From Planctomycetota bacterium (GTDB lineage Bacteria; Planctomycetota; UBA1135; GCA-002686595): a stretch of 64,000 nucleotides of DNA. Below, one piece after another: positions 63,301 to 64,000 of the stretch. The translations under genes were made by a program, and so were the position numbers. The notes beneath the pieces are model-generated. The model ran no database searches. It was not told the origin of the DNA and saw only the letters and a program-made list of their open reading frames with translations. The stretch is taken from assembly GCA_016220085.1 (NCBI GenBank), contig JACRIN010000015.1:62001-126000 (forward strand), in the 5' to 3' direction. Position 1 is the stretch's first letter. Each line of letters begins with the position of its first letter.

Positions 63301-64000
63301 GTGGAACCCAACACCGTCCCCCTCGCGCACAACGAAGCCCTTCGGGAACTCTTGGAGCGGCTGCCGATCCCCCTCGTCCTGATGGACGACGCCGCCCAGA
63401 CGGAACTCGTCAGTGACCAGTTCTCGCGCATCTGCACGCCCGACGTGCTCGCCACGACTGCGATTCGCCAGGTGATGGCCGCGCCCGGAGCGGGTTGGCG
63501 GTTGTTGAAGCTGGCGCAGCGTGACGGCACCGAAGTGGACGTGCAGGCGCGCGCGATGCGTTTCCACGAGCACGTGCTCTTGATGATCGACGAGACCCCC
63601 GGAGTCTTGCCTTCGCCCGCGGTCGAGGACATGCGCTTGCGTCTCGCAGAACTCGAGAGAGCGAGCACGACCGACAGGTTGACGGGCGCTTGGAACCGTG
63701 CGCATCTCGACCGCATCATCGACTCGGAGGTCGCGAGGAGTGAGCGACTGCGGCAACCGCTGACGCTCTTGCTCATCGACATCGATCACTTCAAGCGCGT
63801 CAACGACGAGCACGGACACCAGGCCGGCGACAGCGTGTTGTGCGATCTCGTCGGCGTGGTCACGAAGCACGTCCGAGCCGCCGACCTGCTGTTCCGTTGG
63901 GGCGGCGAGGAGTTCGTCGTCCTCGCGACCGCGACGACGCACACCGGCGGCACGCGGCTCGCCGAGAACTTGCGCGCGGCCGTCGCGGCACACTGCTTCC
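63301..64000 (+). CDS. Diguanylate cyclase, GGDEF domain (partial)
   Basis: The gene runs off the right edge; 233 residues are visible from the GTG at 63301. An N-terminal PAS-like part (LLERLPIPLVLMDDAAQTE) is followed by the GGDEF domain: TDRLTGAWNRAHLDRI, LLLIDIDHFKRVNDEHGHQAGD and the active-site RWGGEEFVVLA. This predicts synthesis of c-di-GMP. The frame is open upstream to an ATG at 62992, but that extension is Arg/Ser/Pro-rich and probably untranslated. Confidence 0.88.
   Translation, partial: MEPNTVPLAHNEALRELLERLPIPLVLMDDAAQTELVSDQFSRICTPDVLATTAIRQVMAAPGAGWRLLKLAQRDGTEVDVQARAMRFHEHVLLMIDETPGVLPSPAVEDMRLRLAELERASTTDRLTGAWNRAHLDRIIDSEVARSERLRQPLTLLLIDIDHFKRVNDEHGHQAGDSVLCDLVGVVTKHVRAADLLFRWGGEEFVVLATATTHTGGTRLAENLRAAVAAHCF

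Overview
The window is GC-rich bacterial chromosome, most likely from a planctomycete. That assignment is an inference from three things. The secreted proteins carry a C-terminal domain beginning YC..K.NS.GC. There is an oversized GreA-type protein of about 720 residues. The tmRNA tag is AEPFALAA, a short tag of the kind I associate with planctomycetes. No rRNA or CRISPR array is present. Several apparent -10 hexamers of the form TAGxxT sit close to start codons, which suggests leaderless mRNAs.

The left part (1-21.3 kb) is core metabolism, almost all on the minus strand. It holds a tRNA-Leu(CAA), a cell-wall/lysine block (dapB, ddl, a UDP-sugar pyrophosphorylase, a zinc dehydrogenase and an unknown 116-residue protein) and the classical fatty-acid cluster rpmF-plsX-fabH-fabD-fabG-acpP-fabF. 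Upstream of these lie alaS, a pfkB kinase-thpR-recA group, and a tightly coupled trio of transketolase, a putative lipoprotein and a YbhN-type membrane protein joined by 4-base stop/start overlaps.

The middle (21.7-46.9 kb) mixes secreted proteins with RNA-handling genes: two tandem paralogous exported proteins, the ssrA (tmRNA) and smpB pair, tRNA-Leu(CAG), rsmG followed by a tiny membrane protein, tRNA-Trp, a poly(A) polymerase/CCA-adding family gene, a structured intergenic region ending in a strong terminator, a class I fructose-bisphosphate aldolase, a 1271-residue exported papain-like peptidase with repeated beta-rich modules, dus, a degenerate amidohydrolase, an rRNA methyltransferase, the long GreA-like protein, ahcY, gluQ, an alpha/beta hydrolase and tRNA-Asn with a clear promoter.

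From just after tRNA-Asn to about 61.5 kb the content becomes accessory. It has two exported proteins (one a PD40-type propeller carrying the same C-terminal domain as the tandem paralogues), a serine recombinase that has lost its catalytic N-terminus and is joined to a helix-turn-helix gene, a membrane protein with a leader duplicated 1.8 kb away, a RhuM-Fic fusion, a small exported protein broken by an in-frame TAG, a 756-residue unknown, a zinc-ribbon protein, a tyrosine-recombinase remnant without its tyrosine, and two small unknown genes. I read this as a decayed mobile region next to a tRNA, but I found no flanking direct repeats. The window closes with signalling genes: an HDOD protein and a GGDEF diguanylate cyclase that runs off the right edge.
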